The translations under genes were made by a program, and so were the position numbers. DNA of 63,620 nt from assembly GCA_051649605.1 (NCBI GenBank), contig JBOFHK010000027.1:1-63620 (forward strand), in the 5' to 3' direction. A model generated the notes under the pieces. It was not told the origin of the DNA and made no database searches. It worked only from the letters and a program-made list of their open reading frames with translations. This document shows positions 15,720-24,707 of this stretch, piece by piece. Source of the stretch: Brevinema_A sp051649605 (GTDB taxonomy: Bacteria; Spirochaetota; Brevinematia; Brevinematales; Brevinemataceae). Every line of letters starts with the position of its first letter. Position 1 is the first letter of the stretch.

Positions 15720-16815
15720 ATATTTCTTTTATTAAGTTTTTGATTCGGTTGATCCAATATTCTTCTAAAGGTAATTCAATGAACGGCTCGGAGAAAAATC
15801 CATAAAGAAGTAAGGGATAAATATCCTTACTTTGAATTCCACGACTCTTGAGGTAAAACAACTCTTCAGGATCGAAACCACCAATAGAAACCCCATGAGA
15901 ACAAGCAAGCTCAAAATACTCAATATCTAATTGAGGACGTGCTAAAATACGTGCTTTATCTCCAAGAATTATACCCTTGAGCATTTGGTAGGCATAGATA
16001 TTGTGAGCTTGTCCGTCTGCATAAATAAGACCATTAAAATTCATTTGGGATGAATCTAATGCAGTGGTTTTAATCATCTGATTACTGGTACTATTTTCGG
16101 CTTCATGATACATCCGAACAAATAAATCACAATTTTCTTGCTCTCGTAAGAGAAATCCTGTCCTTAGATCGATATGACTATCAGCACCATCACAAAAACC
16201 AATGAATGTTAATCGGTGTCGTGCAATTCCTTCGGTAAAACTCTGGAGAGATACATGACTTTTTTCAGCGGCAATCAACTCGAATAAAGGAGCGATAATT
16301 CCTTTATTGTGATTTTGATCGACCGTGTAGATTAATTCTACATGGCTATTTTCTTGAGCGTCGATATAAATCATAGGAATAGATAAACTCTGTTCTTCAC
16401 TATAAAAATTAAGATAGATTTGAACGGTTTGTTCTGCAGGAACATGTAAATATAGTTTTTCTGTCAATACAGAATTTACACTTGAAGCAAAATCTAAGTG
16501 TATTTGGCTCTTAGTGCAGGTTAATTCATAAAAATTATTGTCTTTTACTAAACTAGCTTGTTTGAAATAATTTTCGTGTCGGTGATAATTCTTAGGTAAC
16601 TTGTGGAAAGATTTTTTAGGAAGATTGATTTGTTGATCACTAAAAAAAGTATAATCTCCCTTATTAGGAAGATCGAATACTCGACCTTTTAATGCTTCTA
16701 CAGAAATTTTAGAAAATTCATCTACGATTTTACTATAACGGTATTCTTCGGAGTGTGCAGAAGGAAACTCCATCGTTGTCGTAAATGGTTCAAAATAAGA
16801 AACGAGAGACTTCAT
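15718..16815 (-). CDS. sufD: Fe-S scaffold component SufD
   Basis: This 365-residue member of the SufB/SufD family ends with the conserved C-terminal region: ARILARPQLDIEYFELACSHGVSIGGFDPEELFYLKSRGI. The middle is the repetitive beta-helix typical of the family (HIDLRTGFLL, MNFNGLIYADGQAHNIYAYQ). SufD pairs with SufB and the ATPase SufC in the scaffold where clusters are built. Its ATG shares one base with the sufC stop (TAATG), so the two are coupled. It appears intact. Confidence 0.92.
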   Translation of the reverse strand: MKSLVSYFEPFTTTMEFPSAHSEEYRYSKIVDEFSKISVEALKGRVFDLPNKGDYTFFSDQQINLPKKSFHKLPKNYHRHENYFKQASLVKDNNFYELTCTKSQIHLDFASSVNSVLTEKLYLHVPAEQTVQIYLNFYSEEQSLSIPMIYIDAQENSHVELIYTVDQNHNKGIIAPLFELIAAEKSHVSLQSFTEGIARHRLTFIGFCDGADSHIDLRTGFLLREQENCDLFVRMYHEAENSTSNQMIKTTALDSSQMNFNGLIYADGQAHNIYAYQMLKGIILGDKARILARPQLDIEYFELACSHGVSIGGFDPEELFYLKSRGIQSKDIYPLLLYGFFSEPFIELPLEEYWINRIKNLIKEI

Positions 16816-17585
16816 TATGCCTCCTTTCTATCTAGGAAAGATTCAAAACCTTTTTCTTCGATTTCATGAGCTAATTTTGGATCATCGGAAGTTAATACCA
16901 CTTGTCCTTGGTCAAAAACATGAATATAATCTGGTTTAATATGTTTGAGAATACGGTTGTAATGTGTAATGAGGGCAAAACAATTATCAGTGGATCGGAA
17001 GGTATTAATATCTTTACAGATCGTAGCAAGAGCGTCAATATCTAAACCAGAATCAATTTCGTCTAATAAAGCAAGTTTAGGCGTTAAAAGGGCTAATTGA
17101 ATCATTTCATTTTTTTTACGCTCTCCTCCAGAAAAACCAGTATTAACTCCACGTTTGAAAAACTCTTCTCCCATGCCTAGGTTGTCCATTTTTTCTAAAA
17201 CGAAATCATGAAAATCTATTGCATCCATTCGTTCTAGCCCTTTTCGTTCTTGATGGTTGTTGTAGACAGTACGAAGAAAACTTTCGTTATCTAAACCTGG
17301 AATAGAAATAGGGCTTTGAAATCCGATAAAAATTCCTAGATGAGCACGATCTTCGGGTTCTAATTCTAAGAGTGATTCGTATTTGCCCGATTCGTTCATA
17401 AAGAGAATATCTCCTCCAGTGATTTCGTAATCGGGGTGTCCTGCAATAACTTTTGCAAGGGTGGACTTTCCAGAGCCATTTCTTCCCATGATTGCGTGGA
17501 CTTTTCCTTTTTGTAATTCGAGAGAAACATCAAATAAAATTTCTTTTTCTTCAATTCGAGCGGAAAGGTTTTGTATTTTTAACAT
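16815..17585 (-). CDS. sufC: Fe-S assembly ATPase SufC
   Basis: This 256-residue ABC-type ATPase has Walker A GRNGSGKST (34-42), the SufC-specific signature GFSGGERKKNEMIQL and Walker B LALLDEIDSGLDIDAL. It drives the conformational change in the SufBC2D scaffold that allows Fe-S cluster assembly, and it is cytosolic rather than a transporter. It lies between sufB (40 bases upstream) and sufD (overlapping). All key motifs are intact. Confidence 0.95.
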   Translation of the reverse strand: MLKIQNLSARIEEKEILFDVSLELQKGKVHAIMGRNGSGKSTLAKVIAGHPDYEITGGDILFMNESGKYESLLELEPEDRAHLGIFIGFQSPISIPGLDNESFLRTVYNNHQERKGLERMDAIDFHDFVLEKMDNLGMGEEFFKRGVNTGFSGGERKKNEMIQLALLTPKLALLDEIDSGLDIDALATICKDINTFRSTDNCFALITHYNRILKHIKPDYIHVFDQGQVVLTSDDPKLAHEIEEKGFESFLDRKEA

Positions 17586-17624
17586 ATATCGTATACCTTT
17601 TGTTATTTTTTTTTGTTATAATGA

Positions 17625-19070
17625 TTAACCAATAGAGTCTTCTAATTTTAATTCGAGAAGACGGACAGCCTCAACAGAAAATTCGGCAGGAAGGTGTTTG
17701 AACACTTCTTGACAAAATCCATTAAGAATATAAGAAACAGCTTGTTCCTGAGATAGTCCTCGGGACTGGAGATAAAAAATTTGTTCGGCACTAATTTGAC
17801 TAGTGGTTGCTTCGTGAGCGATCTGAGAACTAGAATTTTTAACTTCAATATAAGGATAAGTAACGGCAGCACATTTATCTCCGACAAGCATAGAATCACA
17901 CTGCGTAAAGTTTTTAGAATTTGTGGCAGATTCTTTGAAATCAACCAAGCCTCGATATACATTACGACTTTCTCCAGCAGATATTCCTTTGGATACAATG
18001 TAAGAAGAAGAGTTCTTTCCTATGTGGATCATTTTAGTACCAGTATCTGCTTGCATTTTGTGATTTGTTAAAGCGACGGAGTAGAACTCTCCACGAGAAT
18101 AATCTCCTTGGAGAATAACAGAAGGATATTTCCAAGTCACTGCCGATCCGACTTCAATTTGGGTCCAAGTGATTTTGGATCTAGTCCCTTTACAAATACC
18201 TCTTTTGGTTACTAAATTATAAACGCCACCGCCTCCATCTTTATCACCAGGAAACCAATTTTGGACAGTAGAATAATTGACTACGGCATTGTCTAAAGCA
18301 ATTATTTCAACAATTGCAGCATGGAGCTGATGGGAAGAAAATTGAGGAGCTGTACACCCTTCGACATAATTAACAAAACTATCTTCTTCTGCAATAATTA
18401 GTGTTCGTTCAAACTGTCCTGTATCAACAGCATTAATACGGAAATAAGTACTGAGATCCATAGGACATTTGACCCCTTTAGGAATAAAACAAAATGATCC
18501 ATCGGTAAAGACTGCAGAGTTTAACGCAGCGTAAAAATTATCTGATGGAGGAACAACAGATCCCATGTATTTTTGGATTAATTTAGGATGGTTTTGTATT
18601 GCTTCAGAAATAGAACAAAAAATAATACCAAATTTTGCAAGAAATTTTTGATGGGTGGTCGCTACAGAAGTAGAATCAAAAACCGCATCAATAGCGACAT
18701 TGGTTAAACGTTTTTGCTCATCTAAAGGAATCCCTAAACGTTCAAAAGTTTTTAATACTTCTGGATCGACTTCGTCTAATGATTCTCGTCTCGGTCCAGC
18801 ATGTTTTTTGGGTGCTGAATAGTACCGTAATTTTTGAAAATCAATAGGTTCTATATCTGCTCGAGACCAGTGCGGTTCTGCTATGGTTTTCCAGATATGG
18901 AAAGCTTTTAACCGATACTCTAACATGTATTCTGGCTCATTCTTTTTTTTGCTGATGAGTCGGATGATATCTTCGGAAAGACCAATAGGAGCTTCGTCTG
19001 AATCGATTTCTGCTTTAAATCCATATTGGTATTCTTGGGACATAAACTCATGTAGTGCTGAATCACTCAT
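17625..19070 (-). CDS. sufB: Fe-S scaffold component SufB
   Basis: This 481-residue protein is first in the sufBCD row. It has the typical FIPKGVKCPMDLSTYFRIN segment, GCTAPQFSSHQLHAA with the conserved Cys, GVYNLVTKRGIC, and the C-terminal HEATTSQISAEQIFYLQSRGLS. SufB carries the cysteine that receives sulfur and, with SufC and SufD, forms the scaffold. The length is normal for the family. The nitroreductase gene ends 35 bases upstream on the same strand, so the suf genes could be read from its promoter. No SufR or IscR-like regulator is adjacent. Confidence 0.95.
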   Translation of the reverse strand: MSDSALHEFMSQEYQYGFKAEIDSDEAPIGLSEDIIRLISKKKNEPEYMLEYRLKAFHIWKTIAEPHWSRADIEPIDFQKLRYYSAPKKHAGPRRESLDEVDPEVLKTFERLGIPLDEQKRLTNVAIDAVFDSTSVATTHQKFLAKFGIIFCSISEAIQNHPKLIQKYMGSVVPPSDNFYAALNSAVFTDGSFCFIPKGVKCPMDLSTYFRINAVDTGQFERTLIIAEEDSFVNYVEGCTAPQFSSHQLHAAIVEIIALDNAVVNYSTVQNWFPGDKDGGGGVYNLVTKRGICKGTRSKITWTQIEVGSAVTWKYPSVILQGDYSRGEFYSVALTNHKMQADTGTKMIHIGKNSSSYIVSKGISAGESRNVYRGLVDFKESATNSKNFTQCDSMLVGDKCAAVTYPYIEVKNSSSQIAHEATTSQISAEQIFYLQSRGLSQEQAVSYILNGFCQEVFKHLPAEFSVEAVRLLELKLEDSIG

Positions 19071-19105
19071 TAATATACCTCTTAATATATAATTTATCTT
19101 TAAAA

Positions 19106-19861
19106 TTAGATGTTGAATCCTTGCTTACGGTACAGCTCTGTTATTTCCTTACCATAACTGTTTGCATACGATTTAGCAATATATTCTGTCCATGTCATAT
19201 GGATACCTCGTTTTTCCCAAAAAACTTTTTGCATGACAGTATTATAATCTGTTAGCTGAGCAACAAGATCTTTTTTTTCATAAATATTATAATGAACTAA
19301 AGATTCTAAGCTGAGACGAGGGGTTTTTTCTATAATAAGCTCTTTTGTAGGATATCCTAGAGCCATCCCTAACAATGGAAAAATATATTTTGGAAGCTGA
19401 AATTCTTCAATGAGCATAGGAATAGATTTACGAATAGCTCCAACAACAACAGACTCCACTCCAAGGGAACGAGCAGCAATATTTGCAGATCCAACAGCGA
19501 TACCAATATCAACAGAACCAGTCAAGAGACTTTCGATAGATTCTTGGATCATCATTTGTTGATGTTCGTATTTGAGTGCTGCATCAATTTTGTGAAAATC
19601 GATCACAAAAAGAAGAAATATAGGTGCTTCATGAATAAAACTCATTGATGCACCTGTGCTGGATAGGATAGCATCTGATATTTTTTTTCTTTGATCAACA
19701 TTATTAACGACAATAATAGAATATTGTTGCCCGTTAATAGAAGTTGGTGATTGTTGGGTTGCTTTAAGAATAGTGTTGAGGACTTCTGGTTCGATAGTCT
19801 TAGTAGGATCAAAATTCCGAACGCTCATACGATTACACATGAGATTGATAGTGGTATTCAT
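19106..19861 (-). CDS. NfsA-like nitroreductase / FMN-dependent NAD(P)H oxidoreductase
   Basis: This 251-residue protein has the nitroreductase fold: NRMSVRNFDPT near the N-terminus for FMN phosphate binding, APTS-like QQSPTSINGQQYSIIVV (37-53), GSVDIGIAVGSANIAARSLG (114-133) and PLLGMALGYP. The C-terminal TDYNTVMQKVFWEKRG extension resembles the NfsA/Frp group. Such enzymes reduce nitro compounds, quinones or flavins. It lies just upstream of sufB on the same strand, which suggests a shared response to oxidative or electrophile stress. The substrate cannot be told. Confidence 0.8.
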   Translation of the reverse strand: MNTTINLMCNRMSVRNFDPTKTIEPEVLNTILKATQQSPTSINGQQYSIIVVNNVDQRKKISDAILSSTGASMSFIHEAPIFLLFVIDFHKIDAALKYEHQQMMIQESIESLLTGSVDIGIAVGSANIAARSLGVESVVVGAIRKSIPMLIEEFQLPKYIFPLLGMALGYPTKELIIEKTPRLSLESLVHYNIYEKKDLVAQLTDYNTVMQKVFWEKRGIHMTWTEYIAKSYANSYGKEITELYRKQGFNI

Positions 19862-20030
19862 AATATCTCCCTTAATTTATTCTATAATATCCATATTATA
19901 AACGATTTCTCGACCTGATTCAAGATATTATTTTATTTTTTAATTATATAATCTATGAGTAATCTTATAAACCATTTTTTGGTAAAATAGAGAATAAGTT
20001 TGAGTTTTCAAATTACTATTTATGCCTAAA

Positions 20031-20062
20031 ATAATAAGCTGGCGATTACGCCAGCTTATTAT
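20031..20062 (-). terminator. Terminator after the multicopper oxidase gene
   Basis: The perfect 14-bp stem ATAATAAGCTGGCG/CGCCAGCTTATTAT has a 4-base loop and lies about 30 bases past the oxidase stop on the minus strand, followed by a T-rich stretch. Confidence 0.8.
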
Positions 20063-20090
20063 AACTATTTGTTTGTAGCATATATTAAAA

Positions 20091-21533
20091 CTATTCTATG
20101 GTAACATCCATCATTCCCATCATTCCTTGTTCTTCATGTTCAAGAATATGACAGTGGTATGGAAATGCTCCTTGTCCTCGGTAAATTACTGCAATCTTGA
20201 TTTCATCTTGGGGATTGACCAAAACAGTGTCTTTAGGGATATTTCTAAGCTCTACAGGTGGCTCTTTACCATTAATAGATAATACATAAAATTCTACCCC
20301 GTGAATGTGCATAGGATGGGGGTAACTTCTATCCGTATTTTTAAATATCCAAATTTCAGGAGTACCAACTTGGGTTTTTACATTAAAATTGATTTGTCCA
20401 TGTTGATATTGTTTATCGTTGATATAAAAATCTCTCATACTACTTCTTAAAGAAAAATATCGTTCTACAGTATCAGAAGTGATTTTTGGTAGTTCTCGTG
20501 TTGCTAGTTTTGTGGGAACGCTTGTTCCCATATCAGCAGTATCGTTAACAATTAAATTTAATAAAGTTTTTGTAGTATTTCTTATCTGTTCCGATACCAT
20601 AATAGGGATTTCTTGACCTTTTAATTGCGATAAATCCAGAACTACCTCAGCACGTTCTCCAGACGCTAAGGTTATTGTTGAAGTATTTATAGCTTGTTCG
20701 TAGTATCCAAGGTCAGCTGCAATTAACTTAACTGGTATTTTACCAAAATTGATTGTATAAACTCCTGAATTACCCCCATTAAGTAATCTCAATCTAAGAA
20801 GTTTAGTACTAGATTCAAAATAAGTATTAACTTTTCCATTGACAACTAGGGTACTCCCAACTAATCCTGCCATTCCTTGTAATCGAAAAGATACTTGTCC
20901 GTCTTCGGTAATATCTTTTCCTTGAAATACGATAGGAATATCATCTATTCCATAGGTATTTGGGAGAGTTTTAGTATTAGGATTGTTATCTTCGATGATC
21001 ATAAAACCTGCTAAACCCATATAGGCTTGCTCAGCAGTTTGACCGTGAACGTGAGGATGATACCATAAGGTAGCAGCCTCTTGTTTGATAACAATATCGG
21101 ATTTCCATGTTTTTCCTGCGGGAATAGATTGATTTTGATTACCATCATCTTTTGCATCTAACACAGCTCCATGACGGTGCAGTGTTGTAGGAACGTCTTT
21201 TAGAGAGTTTTTTACATTTAAAATCATTCGATCATCTTTGGTAACTTTGATTGTTGGCCCTAAATAAGTAGCTCCATTATATCCTAATACTTTGGTTGTT
21301 TGTCCTGTTCCTAAAAAATCATGGCTTGTATTTTTTGCTTCAATATTAAAAGTTTTTGTATTACCTTCTTGTTTTACTTCCATGAGAGGAGGAATTGGCA
21401 ATTGATTGCTCGTATTAAAAGAGATAGTACTGTTACGATGCATTCCCCGTCTTTGAGACCACATTGATGAATCAACAAACATCATTCCTATATTTAGTAA
21501 AGTAATTAGTACCATTGTTTTTTTAAAAGTCAT
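20091..21533 (-). CDS. Secreted multicopper oxidase (CueO/laccase-like)
   Basis: This 480-residue protein has a signal-like N-terminus (KTMVLITLLNIGMMFVDSS) without a twin-arginine motif. The copper motifs are in order: TLHRHGAV (usually HWHG), LWYHPHVHGQTAEQAYMG, YPHPMHIHGVEFYV and FPYHCHILEHEEQGMMG. The last gives the T1 site HCHxxxHxxxxM with an axial Met and completes the trinuclear site. The enzyme would oxidise Cu(I), metals or phenols in the periplasm using O2. It is intact and probably monocistronic, with AGGAG before its ATG and a terminator behind. A copper-tolerance role is inferred; no copper pump adjoins. Confidence 0.88.
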   Translation of the reverse strand: MTFKKTMVLITLLNIGMMFVDSSMWSQRRGMHRNSTISFNTSNQLPIPPLMEVKQEGNTKTFNIEAKNTSHDFLGTGQTTKVLGYNGATYLGPTIKVTKDDRMILNVKNSLKDVPTTLHRHGAVLDAKDDGNQNQSIPAGKTWKSDIVIKQEAATLWYHPHVHGQTAEQAYMGLAGFMIIEDNNPNTKTLPNTYGIDDIPIVFQGKDITEDGQVSFRLQGMAGLVGSTLVVNGKVNTYFESSTKLLRLRLLNGGNSGVYTINFGKIPVKLIAADLGYYEQAINTSTITLASGERAEVVLDLSQLKGQEIPIMVSEQIRNTTKTLLNLIVNDTADMGTSVPTKLATRELPKITSDTVERYFSLRSSMRDFYINDKQYQHGQINFNVKTQVGTPEIWIFKNTDRSYPHPMHIHGVEFYVLSINGKEPPVELRNIPKDTVLVNPQDEIKIAVIYRGQGAFPYHCHILEHEEQGMMGMMDVTIE

Positions 21534-21717
21534 TTGTTACTCCTAATAGTAATATGTATTTATTAAGTATGGGGGTTATTATTTAGATTCGTTATCAGTA
21601 CTATATTATATAGGATTTTCGGGATAAGATCAATAGTAAAGCTTCATAAATAGTGGTAAAATAATAAAAAATCATTACTATTGATTTTATCATTTTAGAT
21701 TCAATAAGATAAAACGG

Positions 21718-21746
21718 TTGACAAATCTTAATAAAAATAATATAAT
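21718..21746 (+). promoter_or_regulatory. Perfect consensus promoter of tRNA-Ala
   Basis: TTGACA (21718-21723), 17 bases and TATAAT (21741-21746) end 12 bases upstream of the tRNA 5' end. Confidence 0.9.
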
Positions 21747-21758
21747 GTATGCCTGTAA

Positions 21759-21832
21759 GGGCTTGTGGCGCAGTCTGGTAGCGCATTTGAATGGCATTCA
21801 AAGGGTCACGGGTTCGATCCCCGTCAAGTCCA
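21759..21832 (+). tRNA. tRNA-Ala (anticodon GGC)
   Basis: A complete cloverleaf can be drawn. The acceptor stem is GGGCTTG/CAAGTCC with one G-U pair, the D stem GCGC/GCGC, the anticodon stem TTTGA/TCAAA with loop ATGGCAT, and the T stem ACGGG/CCCGT with loop TTCGATC. U33 is followed by GGC, so the tRNA reads GCC and GCU alanine codons. The 3' CCA is not encoded and must be added. It has its own consensus promoter and a terminator, so it is a single-gene unit. Confidence 0.95.
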
Positions 21833-21839
21833 ATTGTCA

Positions 21840-21875
21840 AAAAAAAAGTATTATTTTATTATGATACTTTTTTTG
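21840..21875 (+). terminator. Terminator after tRNA-Ala
   Basis: The stem AAAAAAAGTAT/ATACTTTTTTT (about 21841-21851 with 21864-21874) has a T-rich right arm directly behind the tRNA. Confidence 0.75.
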
Positions 21876-22052
21876 AAGTACTAATTGATATAGCTATTTT
21901 TAAATAAAAGTAGAAAAAAATAATTCCCCTATATAGGGGAATTATTTGAAGAGTAATACTATTTCTTCTAAACATATATTTGATATATATTCAGGAAAGA
22001 AGAGCAATGATTATCCTACCAAACATATTCACCTATCTTTTAATGTACCTAC

Positions 22053-22787
22053 TCATTCGTCGCCCATCGCCCAGGGGGTACCATCTTTCTCTAATCTGAT
22101 TTCATTCCCTTCTAAACGTCTATAACTACCGTCTTTACTAGATCGCTCGCCAGCACGTTCATGAAAAAGATCCTGATAAAAGATCTCTGTGCCTTTACTA
22201 GAGTCCATTGTAGAAAAAAAGACAATAACAGGGTTGGTGATAGGTTCGAGGACTTTGATATACTGCTCTTTGGTTGTTCTGTGGATATAGAACCGTTCAT
22301 TACTAGAGATATAGCCGGCATACAAAAGCTCCTTGTCTAAAGAATAATATGTTAATGTTTTTTCTGCTCTCTTAGGATCAAGTTTGTAACGAGTGTTATT
22401 GGTTTTGATCAATCTTGAGCCATCTTTGACATAGTAGTATTGTTGATTTGTGATGTTATAAGTTTTAGTACTCTTAGCATCTTTCCTCACGTCTGATGCA
22501 CGGTTATATAATCCGTAGGACTCATAGTAGTTATTACTAATGTAGATGTTTCCGCAGGGTTGTTCCTTATAATAGGGTCGTAGCAACGAATCAAAATATT
22601 TGGGATTCCAATAAATAGAGTACAACTCTATATTTATAGGGTATGGATATAATCCAAGCATTTTAACATCTTCATACTTTATTGGATATCTCTCCACGAG
22701 GATCAGCTCCTCACCACCGTCATAGGAGGCTTCCACAACTCCGTAGACCGACCCTGTAACCATCAACATCATTAATACTAAAAACAT
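22053..22787 (-). CDS. Secreted protein, paralogue of the 4.6-5.4 kb lipoprotein
   Basis: This is a 244-residue protein. I choose the ATG at 22785-22787 because AAGGAGG lies five bases upstream; the open frame extends ten codons further. The N-terminus (MFLVLMMLMVTGSVYG) is a signal peptide with a likely cleavage after SVYG, but there is no lipobox. The C-terminal half shares the ordered blocks YYYV, LLYAGYISSNERFYIHR and IVFFSTMDS with the 4586-5374 lipoprotein. It ends with an acidic and charged tail. The function is unknown. Its promoter dyad matches the plan of the paralogue promoter, so the two may be co-regulated. Confidence 0.65.
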   Translation of the reverse strand: MFLVLMMLMVTGSVYGVVEASYDGGEELILVERYPIKYEDVKMLGLYPYPINIELYSIYWNPKYFDSLLRPYYKEQPCGNIYISNNYYESYGLYNRASDVRKDAKSTKTYNITNQQYYYVKDGSRLIKTNNTRYKLDPKRAEKTLTYYSLDKELLYAGYISSNERFYIHRTTKEQYIKVLEPITNPVIVFFSTMDSSKGTEIFYQDLFHERAGERSSKDGSYRRLEGNEIRLEKDGTPWAMGDE

Positions 22788-22805
22788 GCTCTCCTCCTTT
22801 TTTAG

Positions 22806-22857
22806 CAAAACAAGCATTATAGTTTATATAATACACTATGGTGCTTGTTTTATCAAG
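22806..22857 (-). promoter_or_regulatory. Promoter with long dyad flanking the -10 box
   Basis: On the minus strand, TTGATA is followed after 17 bases by TATTAT. A 17-bp dyad with arms AAACAAGCA/TGCTTGTTT and ATAGT/ACTAT on the inner side surrounds the -10 region (15 of 17 paired; the rest are wobble). The core ATTATATAA...ACTATAAT is nearly identical to the 5.4 kb paralogue promoter, while the arms differ in sequence. Confidence 0.7.
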
Positions 22858-23025
22858 ATTGATAGGGTCAAAAAAACCCAAAATGTACTATGTTTTCTAG
22901 ACTTTTTTTTCAAATATTTATTTTAGCTATTAGATCTTTTTGGACAGTTATAACTTGGTTTGCTACAGTATATTAATTATATAGTTTATTTCTTCAAATC
23001 AATGAAATCATCTTTATTTTTGATA

Positions 23026-23053
23026 TTGACTTTTTTATATTTGGGATTATAAT
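23026..23053 (+). promoter_or_regulatory. Promoter of the GH1 gene
   Basis: TTGACT (23026-23031), a 16-base spacer and TATAAT (23048-23053) are followed about a dozen bases later by a cre-like operator. The rest of the 300-base gap upstream holds no gene. Confidence 0.75.
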
Positions 23054-23065
23054 ATATTATATCTA

Positions 23066-23081
23066 ATGGAAGCGATTTAAT
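23066..23081 (+). promoter_or_regulatory. cre/LacI-like operator
   Basis: ATGGAAGCGATTTAAT matches the cre consensus WTGNNARCGNWWWCAW at all fixed positions except the final C. It lies just after the likely start of transcription of the GH1 gene, where a LacI/CcpA-family repressor would block it. No such regulator is in the window. Confidence 0.45.
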
Positions 23082-23116
23082 CATTTTAGGAGATAACAAA
23101 TAAGGAGTATTGATTT

Positions 23117-24511
23117 ATGAAATACGAATTTCCCAAAAATTTTTTATGGGGTGCAGCAACTAGTGGACCACAGACGGAAGGAAGTCCTATGGTGGGTGGG
23201 CGAGAACCGTCAGTTTGGGATGAATATTACAAACTAATGCCCAATCGATTTTTTAATCAAGTAGGCCCTGGGACAGCATCTGACGTTTATAATCAATTTC
23301 GAGAAGATTTAAAATTTATCAAAAAAATAGGACTACCAAGCTATCGGACATCAATCCAATGGTCGCGTCTTCTTCCTTATGGAGTAAGCATACCCAACCC
23401 CGATGCTCTTCGTTTTTATAATGAGCTAATTGATGGACTAATCGAAGTTGGCACGGAACCGTTTATTAATCTTCATCATTTCGATCTTCCTTGGGGGGTA
23501 CAAGAAAACGGTGGTTGGGAAAATAGAGAAACGATCGATCACTATGCATTTTTTGCAGAAACCTGTTTCAAATTGTTTGGGGATAGAGTACAAAACTGGT
23601 TTACGTTTAACGAACCAATTGTTGTTCCTTATATTGGGTATATTCACGATTATATGTATCCAAATGTGGTTGATTTTGGTAGAGCAATGACGGTAGCTTA
23701 TCATACTGCTTTAGCTCACGCTAAAGCAGTCGATATTTTCAAAACGCGAAATTATCAGGGAAAAATCGGAGTGATTTTGAATATTAGCCCTGCTTATCCA
23801 CGAAGTAATCACCCTGAAGATATAAAAGCAGCACATTTAGCAGATTTATTTCATAATGAGAGTTTTAAGCAACCTTGTCTAAAAGGAATATATCCTCAAG
23901 AGTTGGTAGATTTACTAGAAGAGATTGGCTCTCCTCTTCCAATTAAACCGGAAGATAAAGAGATTCTTTCCAAAGGAAAAGTAGATATCTTGGGTATTAA
24001 CTATTACCAACCAGCCCGTGTAAAAGCTAAAGCGCATCTTGTCAATCCTAAAGCACCAATCACCGATGGAACATTTTATGATTCTTATGATATGCCAGGT
24101 AAAAAAATGAACCCTCATCGGGGCTGGGAAATCTACGAAAAGGGGATTTATGATTGTTTGACTGATATTAGAGATAATTATGACAACCTAGAAACTTTTA
24201 TTGCAGAAAATGGGATGGGTGTAGAAGGAGAAGAACGCTTTAGAAATTCGGAAGGATTTATTGAAGATGACTATCGGATTGAGTTTATTCAAGAACACCT
24301 AAAATGGGTACATCGTGCGATTCAAGAAGGATGTAACTGTAAAGGGTACCATTTGTGGACTTTTGCAGATTGTTGGTCATGGCAGAATGCTTACAAAAAT
24401 CGCTATGGTTATATAGAAGTTCAAATTAATAATAATTGTAAACGTATTATGAAAAAAAGTGGATATTGGATGACAGATGTAATTAAAAATAATGGCTTTG
24501 AGAGTAAATGA
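23117..24511 (+). CDS. GH1 beta-glucosidase or 6-phospho-beta-glucosidase
   Basis: This 464-residue glycoside hydrolase has the N-terminal FLWGAATSGPQTEG signature, the acid/base Glu166 in FTFNEP, the nucleophile Glu364 in FIAENGMG, and the GYHLWTFADCWSW substrate-binding stretch. It cleaves beta-glycosides in the cytoplasm; no signal peptide is visible. Whether the substrate is phosphorylated is unclear: the KKSGYW region near the end is only loosely like the phosphate-binding motif, and no PTS permease lies nearby. Downstream are a sugar kinase-like gene and an ABC-sugar ATPase, which suggest import of unphosphorylated oligosaccharide. AAGGAG lies ten bases before the ATG. Confidence 0.85.
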   Translation: MKYEFPKNFLWGAATSGPQTEGSPMVGGREPSVWDEYYKLMPNRFFNQVGPGTASDVYNQFREDLKFIKKIGLPSYRTSIQWSRLLPYGVSIPNPDALRFYNELIDGLIEVGTEPFINLHHFDLPWGVQENGGWENRETIDHYAFFAETCFKLFGDRVQNWFTFNEPIVVPYIGYIHDYMYPNVVDFGRAMTVAYHTALAHAKAVDIFKTRNYQGKIGVILNISPAYPRSNHPEDIKAAHLADLFHNESFKQPCLKGIYPQELVDLLEEIGSPLPIKPEDKEILSKGKVDILGINYYQPARVKAKAHLVNPKAPITDGTFYDSYDMPGKKMNPHRGWEIYEKGIYDCLTDIRDNYDNLETFIAENGMGVEGEERFRNSEGFIEDDYRIEFIQEHLKWVHRAIQEGCNCKGYHLWTFADCWSWQNAYKNRYGYIEVQINNNCKRIMKKSGYWMTDVIKNNGFESK

Positions 24512-24707
24512 TTTTTTATCTATATTGTATCCAAAATAGTTTGAAGGGTAGATTTTTGAGTTTATTATTCTAAAAATACTTATAGGTATCGTATTATTAC
24601 TCTTGGGTATAGTTTGATTATGAGGGTATCCTATAAATATATAAAATAATAGAGTATATTTGATTAGGAAATAATAAAAAATTTTTGGTAATAGAATAGG
24701 AGTTACA

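Noticed and set aside
23438..23704. Open frames on either strand inside the GH1 gene
   Set aside because: They overlap a clearly coding, motif-rich frame and have no independent support.
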